A DNA stretch of 64,000 nucleotides from positions 3,016,497 through 3,080,496 of the forward strand of contig NZ_OY808997.1 in assembly GCF_963681195.1 (NCBI RefSeq), written 5' to 3'. The DNA comes from Vibrio sp. 16 (GTDB lineage: Bacteria; Pseudomonadota; Gammaproteobacteria; Enterobacterales; Vibrionaceae). The notes below the pieces were generated by a model. That model saw only the letters and a program-made list of their open reading frames with translations. It ran no database searches and was not told where the DNA came from. This document shows positions 46,154 to 55,166 of this stretch, in pieces; the first letter of the stretch is position 1, and the number at the start of each line of letters is the position of its first letter. The position numbers and the translations under genes were made by a program.

Positions 46154-47386
46154 TTACTTTTTCTTCTTAGCGACTTTCTTCTTACCTTTCGCGGCTGTTT
46201 TCTTTTTGTCGTCTTTTTTCTTCTTCTTAAACACAGGCTTTTTGTGTTTAGGACGCATCTCTTTGATAAAGCGCTCTTTGATGTCTTCTTTTACGTAGCG
46301 AGCAACGCGATCTAGCATAGGTTGGTCGTGCGCTTCAACGAGGGATACCGCATTACCTTTCTTCCCTGCGCGAGCAGTACGACCAATACGGTGTAGGTAC
46401 ACATCCGCACTGCGTGGCATGTCATAGTTAATGACATGGCTTACATCAGGAAGATCGATACCACGAGCCGCAACGTCGGTTGCCAGAAGTACATTCACCG
46501 TACCGTCTCGAAAACGCGCGATGGCATTGTTACGACGATCTTGTGGCATTTCACCTTGAATCCATGCACAAGGGATTTGCGCTTTTTCGAGTTCAGTACG
46601 CAGCTCGCCAAGACGCTCACGAGTTTTTAAGAACACGATTGAACGCTCAGCTTGATCAGTGATGATCTTCTTCAGCAGCTCAAGTTTGTGGTTCATATCG
46701 TCAGCACGATGGTACCACTGGGCGATTTTTTTGCGCTCACGACGAGATGGTTCCGCATCAATATCTGCTGGATCTTTAAGTAGATCTGCAGTGAAGCCTT
46801 CAACGCCTTTACCTTCCAGTGTTGCCGAGAACAATAGTGTTTGTTTACGCCAACGACACTCGTTAGACAAACGATCCACTGTTGGGCCAAAGCCCATATC
46901 TAGCATGCGATCCGCTTCATCAAGGACCAGCCATTCAATCGCACGACAGTCAAAGCGCTCTGCGTTGATGTACTCCATCAAGCGTCCTGGTGTCGCTACT
47001 ACGATATCTTGTGTTTTACCTAAGATGTCCGCGTGCTCTTGGTACTGAACACCGCCGGTAATGGTGAAGATATTCAGCTTAGTATGCTTAGCCAGTGCGC
47101 GAGCTTGGTCTGCGACCTGCATTGCTAACTCACGTGTCGGAGTCAGGATCAGAATACGAGCAGGCCCCGGTTTACGACGAGGAAAGTCTTGTAAATATTG
47201 CAGCGCAGGCAAAACAAAAGCGGCTGTTTTCCCCGTACCAGTAGGGGCTGAAGCCAAGATATCTCGGCCATCTAACGCTTGCGGAATGGCTTCAGCCTGA
47301 ATTTGTGTTGGGCGGTCATAACCCATTTCTTCAATGGCGAGGAGTAGGTTAGGGTCTAGCTCCAATTCAGCGAAATTTCTGATCAC
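46154..47386 (-). CDS. srmB: ATP-dependent RNA helicase SrmB
   Basis: A 410-residue DEAD-box helicase for early 50S assembly. Q motif (GYDRPTQIQAEAIP), motif I SAPTGTGKT (about 49-57), motif II VLDEADRM, motif III FSATLEG, motif VI HRIGRTARAGKKG, then a Lys-rich tail (KKKKKDDKKK region). The sequence FDCRA-EWLVLDEAD and WRKQTLLFSATLEG align with E. coli SrmB. Adjacent to trmN6 as in E. coli, here in the same orientation. Confidence 0.93.
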   Translation of the reverse strand: MIRNFAELELDPNLLLAIEEMGYDRPTQIQAEAIPQALDGRDILASAPTGTGKTAAFVLPALQYLQDFPRRKPGPARILILTPTRELAMQVADQARALAKHTKLNIFTITGGVQYQEHADILGKTQDIVVATPGRLMEYINAERFDCRAIEWLVLDEADRMLDMGFGPTVDRLSNECRWRKQTLLFSATLEGKGVEGFTADLLKDPADIDAEPSRRERKKIAQWYHRADDMNHKLELLKKIITDQAERSIVFLKTRERLGELRTELEKAQIPCAWIQGEMPQDRRNNAIARFRDGTVNVLLATDVAARGIDLPDVSHVINYDMPRSADVYLHRIGRTARAGKKGNAVSLVEAHDQPMLDRVARYVKEDIKERFIKEMRPKHKKPVFKKKKKDDKKKTAAKGKKKVAKKKK

Positions 47387-47476
47387 TATAAGGTCTCCAC
47401 AAGCGAGTTGATGTGAGCATTAAATTTAAGGGGTCGTATTATAGAGTGTTCGGTGACAAGGATCACACCTTATTTT

Positions 47477-48184
47477 CTACATCTTTAGATAAAACGCCTT
47501 TGTTAGTTGAATAAACGCGTCACTGTAGCCATCTGCGGTACGAATCGTGAGTTCGGATGTTTCACAACCTATAGGCTCTTTTCCTATTTGAATCAAAAGC
47601 CTACTTACTGCTTTCATTTCTGTGGTTTTGACTCGGCACAAGCGCTGCACATGCCAACCTTGATCGATGGCAAGTGAGATAAAGGCCTCTCCTTCAGTGA
47701 CAGGGAAGACAAAACTGGCTTTGCCTTGAGCTGTGAGTCGTTCCCAACAGCGAGTAAGTAACGAAGAGTGATTGAGTGTGTCGGTGTGGCGAGCGATTGC
47801 TCGGCTAGTGTCTTGTGCCTTTTCTCCGCTATTGAAGTAAGGCGGGTTGCAAATGATGGCATCAAAGCGATGGCTAAACTCTGCGTTTAGTATGTCACCT
47901 TGATGAAGCGTGAGCCTGTCTTGCCAAGGGGAGTTGGAAAAATTACTTATCGCTGCGTCACATGCGTTCTGGTCGATATCAATCGCATCGATCGTTAGAG
48001 TGGGTTTTCTCTGCGCGCACATTAATGCCAGTAACCCCGTTCCTGTACCTATATCGAGTAAGAAATCTACCTGGCTGAGGTTAGCCCAGGCGCCAAGCAA
48101 AACGCCATCGGTACTGACTGGCATGCCAGAGAGGCCGCCGGTGATTTTGAACTGCTTAAAGTCAAAGCTTTTTGTCTTTTTCAT
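47477..48184 (-). CDS. trmN6: tRNA1(Val) (adenine(37)-N6)-methyltransferase
   Basis: A 235-residue SAM-dependent methyltransferase (YfiC family). Motif I LLDIGTGTGLLALM (about 43-56), acidic motif DAIDIDQNA, catalytic ICNPPYFNSG (about 113-122). It makes m6A37 in tRNA-Val. Start MKKTKSFDFKQFKI is typical of the family. Confidence 0.9.
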   Translation of the reverse strand: MKKTKSFDFKQFKITGGLSGMPVSTDGVLLGAWANLSQVDFLLDIGTGTGLLALMCAQRKPTLTIDAIDIDQNACDAAISNFSNSPWQDRLTLHQGDILNAEFSHRFDAIICNPPYFNSGEKAQDTSRAIARHTDTLNHSSLLTRCWERLTAQGKASFVFPVTEGEAFISLAIDQGWHVQRLCRVKTTEMKAVSRLLIQIGKEPIGCETSELTIRTADGYSDAFIQLTKAFYLKM

Positions 48185-48500
48185 GAAGTTTTATGTTTGT
48201 CGGTATTGGTGTTGTTTTTGAGTTATTTGATCTGTTGTTAATGGTTTGTTTGGTTTTTTGTTCTATTTGTGTGCTGATTGTTTTTGAAAATGATTGGTTA
48301 ATCTTGCTGCGTTAGTTTTTTAATATAGTGATATGTGCTGCAAATTTGCTGTTGTTATAAATTTATATGGTGTTTTTGGCCTTTCGGTTGCGGATAGATG
48401 AGTATTTCGTCATTATGCGCGCCTTAATTTATCGATTGAAAGGCATATTCGACCTTTCAACAAACACAACATCATATTAATAGAAATGTAAGGGTTAGCT
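48185..48500. other. trmN6-brnQ intergenic region
   Basis: A 316-base gap; the plus strand is strikingly T- and G-rich over 48185-48400 with few C. The brnQ leader has an 8-bp hairpin TTGAAAGG/CCTTTCAA (48436-48460). No ORF or clear promoter boxes are assigned. Confidence 0.5.
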
Positions 48501-49814
48501 GTGAAGCAGACTTTAAAAATATCAGACATTATTGCGGTTGGCTTTATGCTTTTCGCATTCTTTTTAGGTGCAGGTAACATCATCTTTCCACCACTCGCCG
48601 GTCAATTAGCTGGTGAAAACTTAATTCCAGCCATGACTGGTTTCCTTTTGACAGCAGTAGGTCTACCTCTTATTACCATCGTTGCTATCGCTGTCGCTGG
48701 TGGCTCTTGGGATCACCTGACAAAAGATTTACCGAAGCGCGCTGCGATGACCATCGCTGTACTGATCTTCATTATCATCGGCCCTGCATTTGCAGCACCT
48801 CGTACTGGTCTTGTCGCCTATGAAATGGCGATTAAGCCGTTTTTTGCTGACGCAGCTCAGCTACACTTAACGATTTTCTCAATCTTGTTCTTTGTTGTAG
48901 CGATGTCGTTCGCTTGGTCTCAAGGTAAGTTGATTGATGTTATCGGTAAGGTATTAACGCCAGTCCTTTTCATTGGTTTGATTATTCTTGCTGCAGCCGT
49001 ATTTATTGATCCGCAAGGTGAGATGATTGCCGCGCAAGGTGAATACCTAACGCACCCACTGCAAAAAGGTTTCCTTGAAGGTTACAACACCATGGATACC
49101 TTCGCGTCTTTGATGTTTGGTGGTCTTATCGTTGATGCCCTTCGTAAAAAAGGTATCCAAGATCAAAGTGCGACAGCCAAATATCTGATCAGCGCAGCAC
49201 TTGTTGCCGCTGCGGGCTTGGCATTTGTTTACGTTTCACTGTTCTACCTTGGTGCGACCAGTGCAGCTGTTGCCGTAGGTGCTGATAACGGTGGTGCCAT
49301 TCTTAGCATGTATGTGCAGTCTCTGTTTGGTCCATATGGCCAAATTGTACTGTCAGTGATTGTGCTTCTTGCGTGTTTAACAACGGCGATCGGTATCATT
49401 TCTGCGTGTTCTGACTACTTCAGCTCGATCACTCCAGTTGCTTACAAAGCGTGGGTTGTCATTATTGGTGTCGCGTGTGCCACGGTGGCAAATGTTGGTT
49501 TGTCGCAGCTTATTTCACTTTCTGTGCCAGTTCTGTTTGCTCTTTACCCTGTCGCGATTGCACTGGTTGCATTGACGTTTATTCGCAAAAAGCTACCAAA
49601 CCCGAAAGTGGCGTACCGTGTGGTTATTCTTGTCTCTTTGATGTTCGCGCTGATTGATGCGGCAAAAGTCGCGGGTGTTGATGTTTCTGCACTAAGCATG
49701 CTGCCTCTCTTTGAGGTGGGCATGGGGTGGCTAATGCCGACTGTTGCTGCGATGGTTTGCATGTTGTTCATCGGTAAATCTGAGCAAGTCGAATTAGCGG
49801 AAGAAACCGCATAA
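48501..49814 (+). CDS. brnQ: Branched-chain amino acid carrier BrnQ
   Basis: A 437-residue LIVCS-family Na+-coupled symporter for leucine, isoleucine and valine, with about twelve membrane segments. The N-terminal IIAVGFMLFAFFLGAGNIIFPP is the family hallmark. GTG start with AAGGG eight bases upstream. Followed by a strong terminator; monocistronic. Confidence 0.94.
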   Translation: MKQTLKISDIIAVGFMLFAFFLGAGNIIFPPLAGQLAGENLIPAMTGFLLTAVGLPLITIVAIAVAGGSWDHLTKDLPKRAAMTIAVLIFIIIGPAFAAPRTGLVAYEMAIKPFFADAAQLHLTIFSILFFVVAMSFAWSQGKLIDVIGKVLTPVLFIGLIILAAAVFIDPQGEMIAAQGEYLTHPLQKGFLEGYNTMDTFASLMFGGLIVDALRKKGIQDQSATAKYLISAALVAAAGLAFVYVSLFYLGATSAAVAVGADNGGAILSMYVQSLFGPYGQIVLSVIVLLACLTTAIGIISACSDYFSSITPVAYKAWVVIIGVACATVANVGLSQLISLSVPVLFALYPVAIALVALTFIRKKLPNPKVAYRVVILVSLMFALIDAAKVAGVDVSALSMLPLFEVGMGWLMPTVAAMVCMLFIGKSEQVELAEETA

Positions 49815-49837
49815 TCACGCAATAAATTTGAATCAAA

Positions 49838-49876
49838 GATCCCCTGTTACGTAAGGCGTAGCGGGGGATTTTTTAT
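49838..49876 (+). terminator. brnQ terminator
   Basis: Interrupted stem ATCCCC ... GGGGAT with inner TTACG/CGTAG pairing, followed by TTTTTT. Confidence 0.8.
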
Positions 49877-49976
49877 TGCATCGGATTTTTATTCGCTGAT
49901 AAAAAATTCCTGTATCTTCGTCACACTTTTGAGTACAATTCTTCGGTTAAATTCTACTCATAAATGTTGAGCAAAC

Positions 49977-51075
49977 ATGTTTGAAATCAATCCTATTAAA
50001 AACCGCCTAAAGGACGTGTCTGAGCGCACCAATGTCCTGAGGGGGTATCTTTGACTATGACGCTAAGCAAGAGCGTCTAGAAGAAGTCAACGCAGAATTA
50101 GAACAGCCGGATGTGTGGAACGAACCAGAGCGAGCACAAGCTTTGGGTAAAGAGCGTTCTGCACTCGAAGCGGTTGTTGAAACCATTGATCAACTTGAGC
50201 AGGGTGTTGAAGACGTTGATGGTCTTTTAGAGCTTGCCGTTGAAGAAGAAGATCAAGAAACGTTTGACGAAATCGAACCGGAACTGGCAGAGCTAGAAGC
50301 GAAGCTAGAGAAGCTTGAATTCCGCCGTATGTTCTCAGGCGACCATGACGCATCAGACTGCTACATCGATTTGCAGTCAGGTTCAGGTGGTACTGAAGCG
50401 CAAGACTGGACTTCAATGATGCTACGTATGTACCTTCGTTGGGCTGAAGCGAAAGGCTTTAAGACCGAGGTTATCGAAGTATCAGAAGGTGAAGTGGCTG
50501 GTCTTAAAGGCGCAACGGTTAAGATTTCTGGCGAATACGCTTACGGTTGGCTACGCACTGAGACTGGTGTTCACCGTCTGGTTCGTAAATCGCCATTTGA
50601 CTCGAGCGGTCGTCGCCATACTTCGTTTGCTTCTGCGTTTATCTACCCAGAGATTGATGACAACATCGACATCGACATTAACCCTTCTGACCTACGCATT
50701 GACGTATACCGTGCATCAGGTGCGGGTGGTCAGCACGTTAACACCACGGAATCGGCGGTACGTATTACCCACGTACCAACAAATACTGTGGTGCAATGTC
50801 AGAATGATCGTTCTCAGCATAAGAACAAAGACCAAGCGATGAAGCAGCTTCGTGCAAAACTGTTTGAATTAGAGATTCAAAAGCAGAATGCAGAGAAGCA
50901 AGCCAATGAAGATGCAAAATCTGACATCGGTTGGGGTAGCCAAATCCGCTCTTACGTACTTGATGACTCTCGCATCAAAGATCTACGTACAGGCGTTGAA
51001 AACCGCAATACTCAAGCGGTTCTTGATGGCGACTTAGACAAATTTATTGAAGCTAGCCTGAAGTCAGGCCTTTAA
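49977..51075 (+). CDS. prfB: Peptide chain release factor 2 (programmed +1 frameshift)
   Basis: RF2, 365 residues when the frame shifts. ATG at 49977 encodes [19 protein letters not shown] to an in-frame TGA at 50052; the rest is read in the +1 frame from GAC at 50053. The SPF anticodon-like motif (RKSPFDSSG) and the GGQ peptidyl-hydrolysis motif ([10 protein letters not shown], near residue 250) are present. It reads UGA and UAA stops. lysS follows 38 bases downstream, the conserved prfB-lysS operon. Automatic ORF calling from ATG codons would begin the gene too late. Confidence 0.97.
50040..50055 (+). promoter_or_regulatory. prfB +1 frameshift site
   Basis: AGGGGG (an internal Shine-Dalgarno), TAT, then the slippery CTT followed by TGA and C. 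This is the classical autoregulatory cassette: low RF2 lets the ribosome pause at UGA and slip +1 into GAC. Confidence 0.97.
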
Positions 51076-51113
51076 GCTTTTCACCGACACTTAAGAAACA
51101 GGATACATCGAAA

Positions 51114-52631
51114 ATGACTGATGCTGTTCAAAACGAAAACACACAAGAAGAGAATAAGCTGATTGCTGAGCGTCGCGCTAAGCTGGACCATATCCGCCAG
51201 TCGTGCAAAGCAAATGGCCACCCAAATGATTTCCGTCGTGAGCACCTAGCAGGTGACTTGCAAGCGGAGTTCGGTGATAAGACTAAAGAAGAGCTTGAAG
51301 AGCTAAACCACGTAGTAGCAATCGCTGGTCGTGTAATGGCGAAACGTGGTCCATTCCTAGCGATTCAAGAAACATCTGGCCGCATCCAAGCATACGCTGC
51401 AAAAGATGTGCAAAAAGAGCTTAAAGAGAAATACCAAGGCCTAGATATCGGTGACATCATCGGTGTGAAAGGCGCGCTTCACAAGTCAGGTAAGGGCGAC
51501 CTTTACGTGAACATGGAGTCTTACGAGCTGCTAACGAAAGCACTTCGTCCACTTCCAGAGAAGTTCCACGGTCTGACTGACCAAGAAATGCGTTACCGTC
51601 AGCGTTACGTTGACCTAATCGTCAACGAAGACTCTCGTCAAGCGTTTATCATCCGTTCTAAGCTTGTATCGGCTATCCGTAACTTCATGAGCTCAAAAGG
51701 CTACCTAGAAGTTGAAACGCCAATGATGCACGTGATCCCAGGTGGTGCAACGGCTCGTCCATTCATCACTCACCACAATGCACTAGACATCGACATGTAC
51801 CTACGTGTTGCACCAGAGCTTTACCTGAAGCGTCTAGTGGTAGGTGGATTTGACCGTGTATTCGAGATCAACCGTAACTTCCGTAACGAAGGTCTTTCTC
51901 CACGTCACAACCCTGAATTCACCATGATGGAATTCTACCAAGCGTACGCTGACTACAGAGACCTAATGGATCTGACTGAAGAGATGCTAAGCACAGTAGC
52001 GATGGACGTTCTAGGTTCAACGTCTATGCCTTACGGTGAAGAGACGGTTGAGTTTGGTGGTAAGTACGCTCGCATGAGCATGTTTGAAGCGATCAAACAC
52101 TACAACCCAGACCACGCTGAAATCCAAGCACTAACAGAAGCGGATCTTACTGACCGTGAAAAGATGGTTGCGATTGCGAAGTCTGTGCATATTGAAGTGG
52201 AGTCTTTCTGGACATGCGGTCAGCTTCTTGAAGAGATCTTTGGTGAAACGGCTGAGCCTCAGCTAATCCAACCAACGTTCATCACTGGCTACCCAGCGGA
52301 TATCTCGCCACTAGCGCGTCGTAGCGATGACAACCCATTCTTCACTGACCGTTTTGAGTTCTTTATCGGTGGTCGTGAAGTAGCAAACGGCTTCTCAGAG
52401 CTAAACGATGCAGAAGACCAAGATGCACGCTTTAAAGCGCAGGTTGACGCGAAAGACGCCGGTGATGATGAAGCAATGTACTACGATGCAGATTACATCA
52501 CAGCACTAGAGCACGGCCTACCGCCAACAGCGGGTCAAGGTATCGGTATCGACCGTCTAGCGATGTTGTTCACAAACACGCACACAATCCGTGACGTAAT
52601 CCTATTCCCAGCGATGCGTCCACAAGCGTAA
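51114..52631 (+). CDS. lysS: Lysyl-tRNA synthetase
   Basis: A 505-residue class II synthetase: N-terminal OB-fold anticodon-binding domain (about 60-165), motif 1 ([10 protein letters not shown]), motif 2 ([24 protein letters not shown], split in the text around 260) and motif 3 ([11 protein letters not shown] near the C-terminus). Attaches lysine to tRNA-Lys. In operon with prfB; its terminator has a UUCG tetraloop. Confidence 0.96.
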   Translation: MTDAVQNENTQEENKLIAERRAKLDHIRQSCKANGHPNDFRREHLAGDLQAEFGDKTKEELEELNHVVAIAGRVMAKRGPFLAIQETSGRIQAYAAKDVQKELKEKYQGLDIGDIIGVKGALHKSGKGDLYVNMESYELLTKALRPLPEKFHGLTDQEMRYRQRYVDLIVNEDSRQAFIIRSKLVSAIRNFMSSKGYLEVETPMMHVIPGGATARPFITHHNALDIDMYLRVAPELYLKRLVVGGFDRVFEINRNFRNEGLSPRHNPEFTMMEFYQAYADYRDLMDLTEEMLSTVAMDVLGSTSMPYGEETVEFGGKYARMSMFEAIKHYNPDHAEIQALTEADLTDREKMVAIAKSVHIEVESFWTCGQLLEEIFGETAEPQLIQPTFITGYPADISPLARRSDDNPFFTDRFEFFIGGREVANGFSELNDAEDQDARFKAQVDAKDAGDDEAMYYDADYITALEHGLPPTAGQGIGIDRLAMLFTNTHTIRDVILFPAMRPQA

Positions 52632-52653
52632 TGTAAGCAAAACGTTTACCAAG

Positions 52654-52679
52654 AAAAGTCACCTTCGGGTGACTTTTTT
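52654..52679 (+). terminator. lysS terminator
   Basis: AAAAGTCACC-TTCG-GGTGACTTTT plus further T; the C(UUCG)G tetraloop makes it very stable. Confidence 0.93.
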
Positions 52680-53011
52680 ATTGTCTTGTCTCCAAAATAA
52701 GACGGTTCATTGTGTTGCTGATTCAGCGAAAAACGAAAAAATGACCTCTTATTAATCGTTTAGAGTTAAATAAAAGCAAAGTCTGATTCATTTATATCGT
52801 ACTTGTGTTGATATAAATAGATGCCGTTTCCCCATGTAACACGAATATATTCTTTGAAATCACTCCCACAACGGGTGGAAAAAACGCTAACCAACCTATA
52901 GTCTTATTAGTGAGACAGATTCTCTGCCTGAGTCTCTATAATGTAACCATCTAAATTGATGTGCCTTCTATGGCACTGCATTGGTGTTATCAATAATAAG
53001 GATTAAGCCGT
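52680..53011 (+). other. vpsR upstream region
   Basis: A 332-base AT-rich gap. A consensus TATAAT lies at 52937-52942 without a good -35 partner, so an activated promoter is possible. A small GTGCC-TTCTAT-GGCAC hairpin sits in the expected leader near 52962-52977. Nothing else is recognised. Confidence 0.5.
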
Positions 53012-54346
53012 ATGGGTAGTCAGTTCCGAATGGATTCCGTTCCTGGGTCTCTTATTGTCGTTGGAGGTACCTACGAACCATGGCTTTCAGTATTAGAACA
53101 AGTTGGTTGGAGATGTACACAATGCGCAGACTTGCGTAAAGCAGATGCGTTGTTCGCTGAAACAGGGCCGTGTATTGGTATCGTAGACCTCAGTCACGAT
53201 GAGTTTAGTCTCAATGGCATTGCCAACCTTGTAAGCAATCACAAACAGGTTCGTTGGTTAGCATTTATCCGTGAATCCCAGCTGAGCTCCGATACGATTT
53301 GCCAGTTTATCGTTAACTTCTGTATCGACTTCTTTACCGCTCCGATTCCTGATGCGCAGTTGCTAAGCACAATTGGCCACCAGTTGGGAATGCTCAAATT
53401 AGAGAAGAAAGTATGGCCACATTACGGCAACAACAGTGATATGGGGCTCATCGGTGACTCGATTCCGATGAAGCGATTAAGAGACCAAATTAAACGAATT
53501 GGTCCAACAGACGTCAGCATTCTTATTTACGGTGAAAGTGGTACTGGCAAGGAAACGGTGGCTCGCGCGGTTCACAAAACGTCTTCTCGAGTGAACAAAG
53601 AGTTTATCTCTGTGAACTGTCGTGCGATGTCAGAGCGTCGTATTGAAAGTGATCTGTTTGGTATCAACCGTGAAGACCCTGCGGAGCCCTCTATTTTAGA
53701 AAAAGCAGACGGTGGCACCATCCTACTCAATGATATTTTGACGCTTCCTAAGTCTCAGCAGGTCAATTTGCTTCGCTTTTTACAAGAAGGCACCGTTGAT
53801 ACGGTGAATGGTCGCCAAGAGGTGGATGTTCGTATTCTTGCTGCTAACTCAGCGGATATCGAAAAAGCCCTCATTGATGGTGACTTCAATGAAGAGCTGT
53901 ACCACTATATCAATGTGCTGCGTATTAATGTTCCGAGCTTGAAAGAGCGAGCAGGAGACATCGCTATTTTGGCACGTCACTTCCTGCAGGAGTACTCAAA
54001 AGAGTACAACGCGCAAGCACGCAGTTTTACTGAAGATGCAGCACGCGCTTTAACTCGTTACCATTGGCCAGGTAATGTTCGTGAACTGATGAACCAGATC
54101 AAACGTGTTGTGTTGATGTCTGATACGGTAATGCTTGACGATCAGCACCTCGATTTGCCTAAACGTAGTGATGGCAAACGCAGCCTGAAGAGTATCCGTG
54201 AGCGCAGTGAGCGGGATGCATTATTGCTGGTGTTAGAATCTCATTCAGGCCAAGTCTCGATGGCTGCTAAAGAGCTAGGTGTATCGCGTGCAACGATGTA
54301 CCGTTTGTTAAACAAACACAACCTGATCAGTGATGCCACTGTATAA
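53012..54346 (+). CDS. vpsR: VpsR, NtrC-like regulator of polysaccharide/biofilm genes
   Basis: A 444-residue response-regulator-like activator: receiver-like N-terminal domain (about 10-125; Asp in IGIVDLSHDEF), AAA+ central domain (about 145-370) with Walker A GESGTGKET, and a C-terminal Fis-type helix-turn-helix (VSMAAKELGVSRATMYRLL). The GAFTGA loop that binds sigma-54 is replaced after DLFG by an unrelated stretch, and Walker B is GTILLND rather than LDE. Both agree with V. cholerae VpsR, which works with sigma-70 and cyclic di-GMP to turn on vps genes. Confidence 0.95.
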   Translation: MGSQFRMDSVPGSLIVVGGTYEPWLSVLEQVGWRCTQCADLRKADALFAETGPCIGIVDLSHDEFSLNGIANLVSNHKQVRWLAFIRESQLSSDTICQFIVNFCIDFFTAPIPDAQLLSTIGHQLGMLKLEKKVWPHYGNNSDMGLIGDSIPMKRLRDQIKRIGPTDVSILIYGESGTGKETVARAVHKTSSRVNKEFISVNCRAMSERRIESDLFGINREDPAEPSILEKADGGTILLNDILTLPKSQQVNLLRFLQEGTVDTVNGRQEVDVRILAANSADIEKALIDGDFNEELYHYINVLRINVPSLKERAGDIAILARHFLQEYSKEYNAQARSFTEDAARALTRYHWPGNVRELMNQIKRVVLMSDTVMLDDQHLDLPKRSDGKRSLKSIRERSERDALLLVLESHSGQVSMAAKELGVSRATMYRLLNKHNLISDATV

Positions 54347-54364
54347 CTGATTGTTTTGTAAATT

Positions 54365-54393
54365 AAAGCCGCGCGTTTACGTGCGGCTTTTTT
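54365..54393 (+). terminator. vpsR terminator
   Basis: AAAGCCGCGCG-TTTA-CGTGCGGCTTT, an 11-bp stem with a U-G pair, followed by TTTT. Confidence 0.9.
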
Positions 54394-54481
54394 GTTAAAG
54401 CAGTAAAATTATCCACCGTAATTATGTTATCGACACGATTAATATTTCAAATGATGGCTGTTCACATAGTGTTTATAGCTG

Positions 54482-54566
54482 AAAAGTTTTAATTAAAACT
54501 TTTAGTTATAAATTAGTTGAATTAATAATCATGATGTTTAGAATTTAACCATGAGCTAGAGCTCAT
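54482..54566. promoter_or_regulatory. Two palindromes upstream of the 39-codon ORF and DUF1127-type gene
   Basis: A perfect 22-bp palindrome (54482-54503, AAAAGTTTTAA and its complement) and ATGAGCT-AG-AGCTCAT (54551-54566) lie 46-130 bases before the small ORF. Both look like dimeric-regulator sites; the AT-rich one has no U tract that would make it a terminator. Confidence 0.4.
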
Positions 54567-54611
54567 ACCCACTTCACTTTATCGGATTAATACATAGCTA
54601 GGAGGCGCACC

Positions 54612-54731
54612 ATGAAGCATTTCAATGTTACCCAAATGAATTGTGCGTCTTTCGAACTCGGTGCATTTGCATCTGCGGCTGATCATGCTCGAAAAGCCTC
54701 AAACGATCGCAAAGATACACCCAAAATGTAA
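54612..54731 (+). CDS. Hypothetical small protein, 39 residues
   Basis: ATG with an excellent Shine-Dalgarno (TAGGAGG, 8 bases) opens a 39-codon frame: MKHFNVTQMNCASFELGAFA then a Lys/Arg/Asp-rich tail ending KDTPKM. No membrane segment. It precedes the DUF1127-type gene by 118 bases that contain two hairpins (GCTGC/GCAGC and ATCCAA/TTGGAT), so the two may be co-transcribed. Family and function are not recognised. Confidence 0.55.
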   Translation: MKHFNVTQMNCASFELGAFASAADHARKASNDRKDTPKM

Positions 54732-54849
54732 TTAGTCCGTATCCAAATTATCTTTAATTGGCTGCGGGAAAGCAGCGAATTAGAGTACATCCAACATTTT
54801 TTTGGATTCGTTGACTTTTCCCCAGCTACAACTCAACTGGAGAAAACTC

Positions 54850-55101
54850 ATGAGTCATTCTGTATACCTAAAATTAGCCACAGTGTTGGTAAAAGCTGAT
54901 CTACGTCGTGAAGAGCGAGAGTGGAAGCGTCGAGTTAGACGCAGTAGCTTTGATATTCCGTGGGAAAATGCACACTTGTTGCGAGACATTGGTTTAGAGA
55001 AAGATGGTCGTCCTGTTGGCCTTCGTGAACCTGAAAGTGTTACAGCAGAACGCCGCGTTCGTCACCTTCGTCGTGTTCTAAGTGCGCGAATACCTACGTA
55101 A
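54850..55101 (+). CDS. DUF1127-like basic small protein
   Basis: An 83-residue protein rich in Arg. The middle part (WENAHLLRDIGLEKDGRPVGL) resembles the C-terminal DUF1127 signature, in which a short helix ends with LxDIGL. ATG at 54850 with TGGAG eight bases upstream is preferred over 16 extra upstream codons. DUF1127 proteins in other bacteria affect RNA turnover and phosphate or carbon metabolism, but no function is assigned here. Confidence 0.7.
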   Translation: MSHSVYLKLATVLVKADLRREEREWKRRVRRSSFDIPWENAHLLRDIGLEKDGRPVGLREPESVTAERRVRHLRRVLSARIPT

Positions 55102-55105
55102 TCTA

Positions 55106-55132
55106 TTGGGCTGGCTTGCTTCGCCAGCCCAA
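55106..55132. terminator. Hairpin between DUF1127-type gene and tas
   Basis: Ten-base-pair stem TTGGGCTGGC/GCCAGCCCAA with a 7-base loop, 5 bases after the stop codon. There is no U tract on either strand, so termination would be inefficient or Rho-assisted. Confidence 0.5.
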
Positions 55133-55166
55133 AGATATCTTAGCCAGCTACCTAAGTGGCTGGCAA

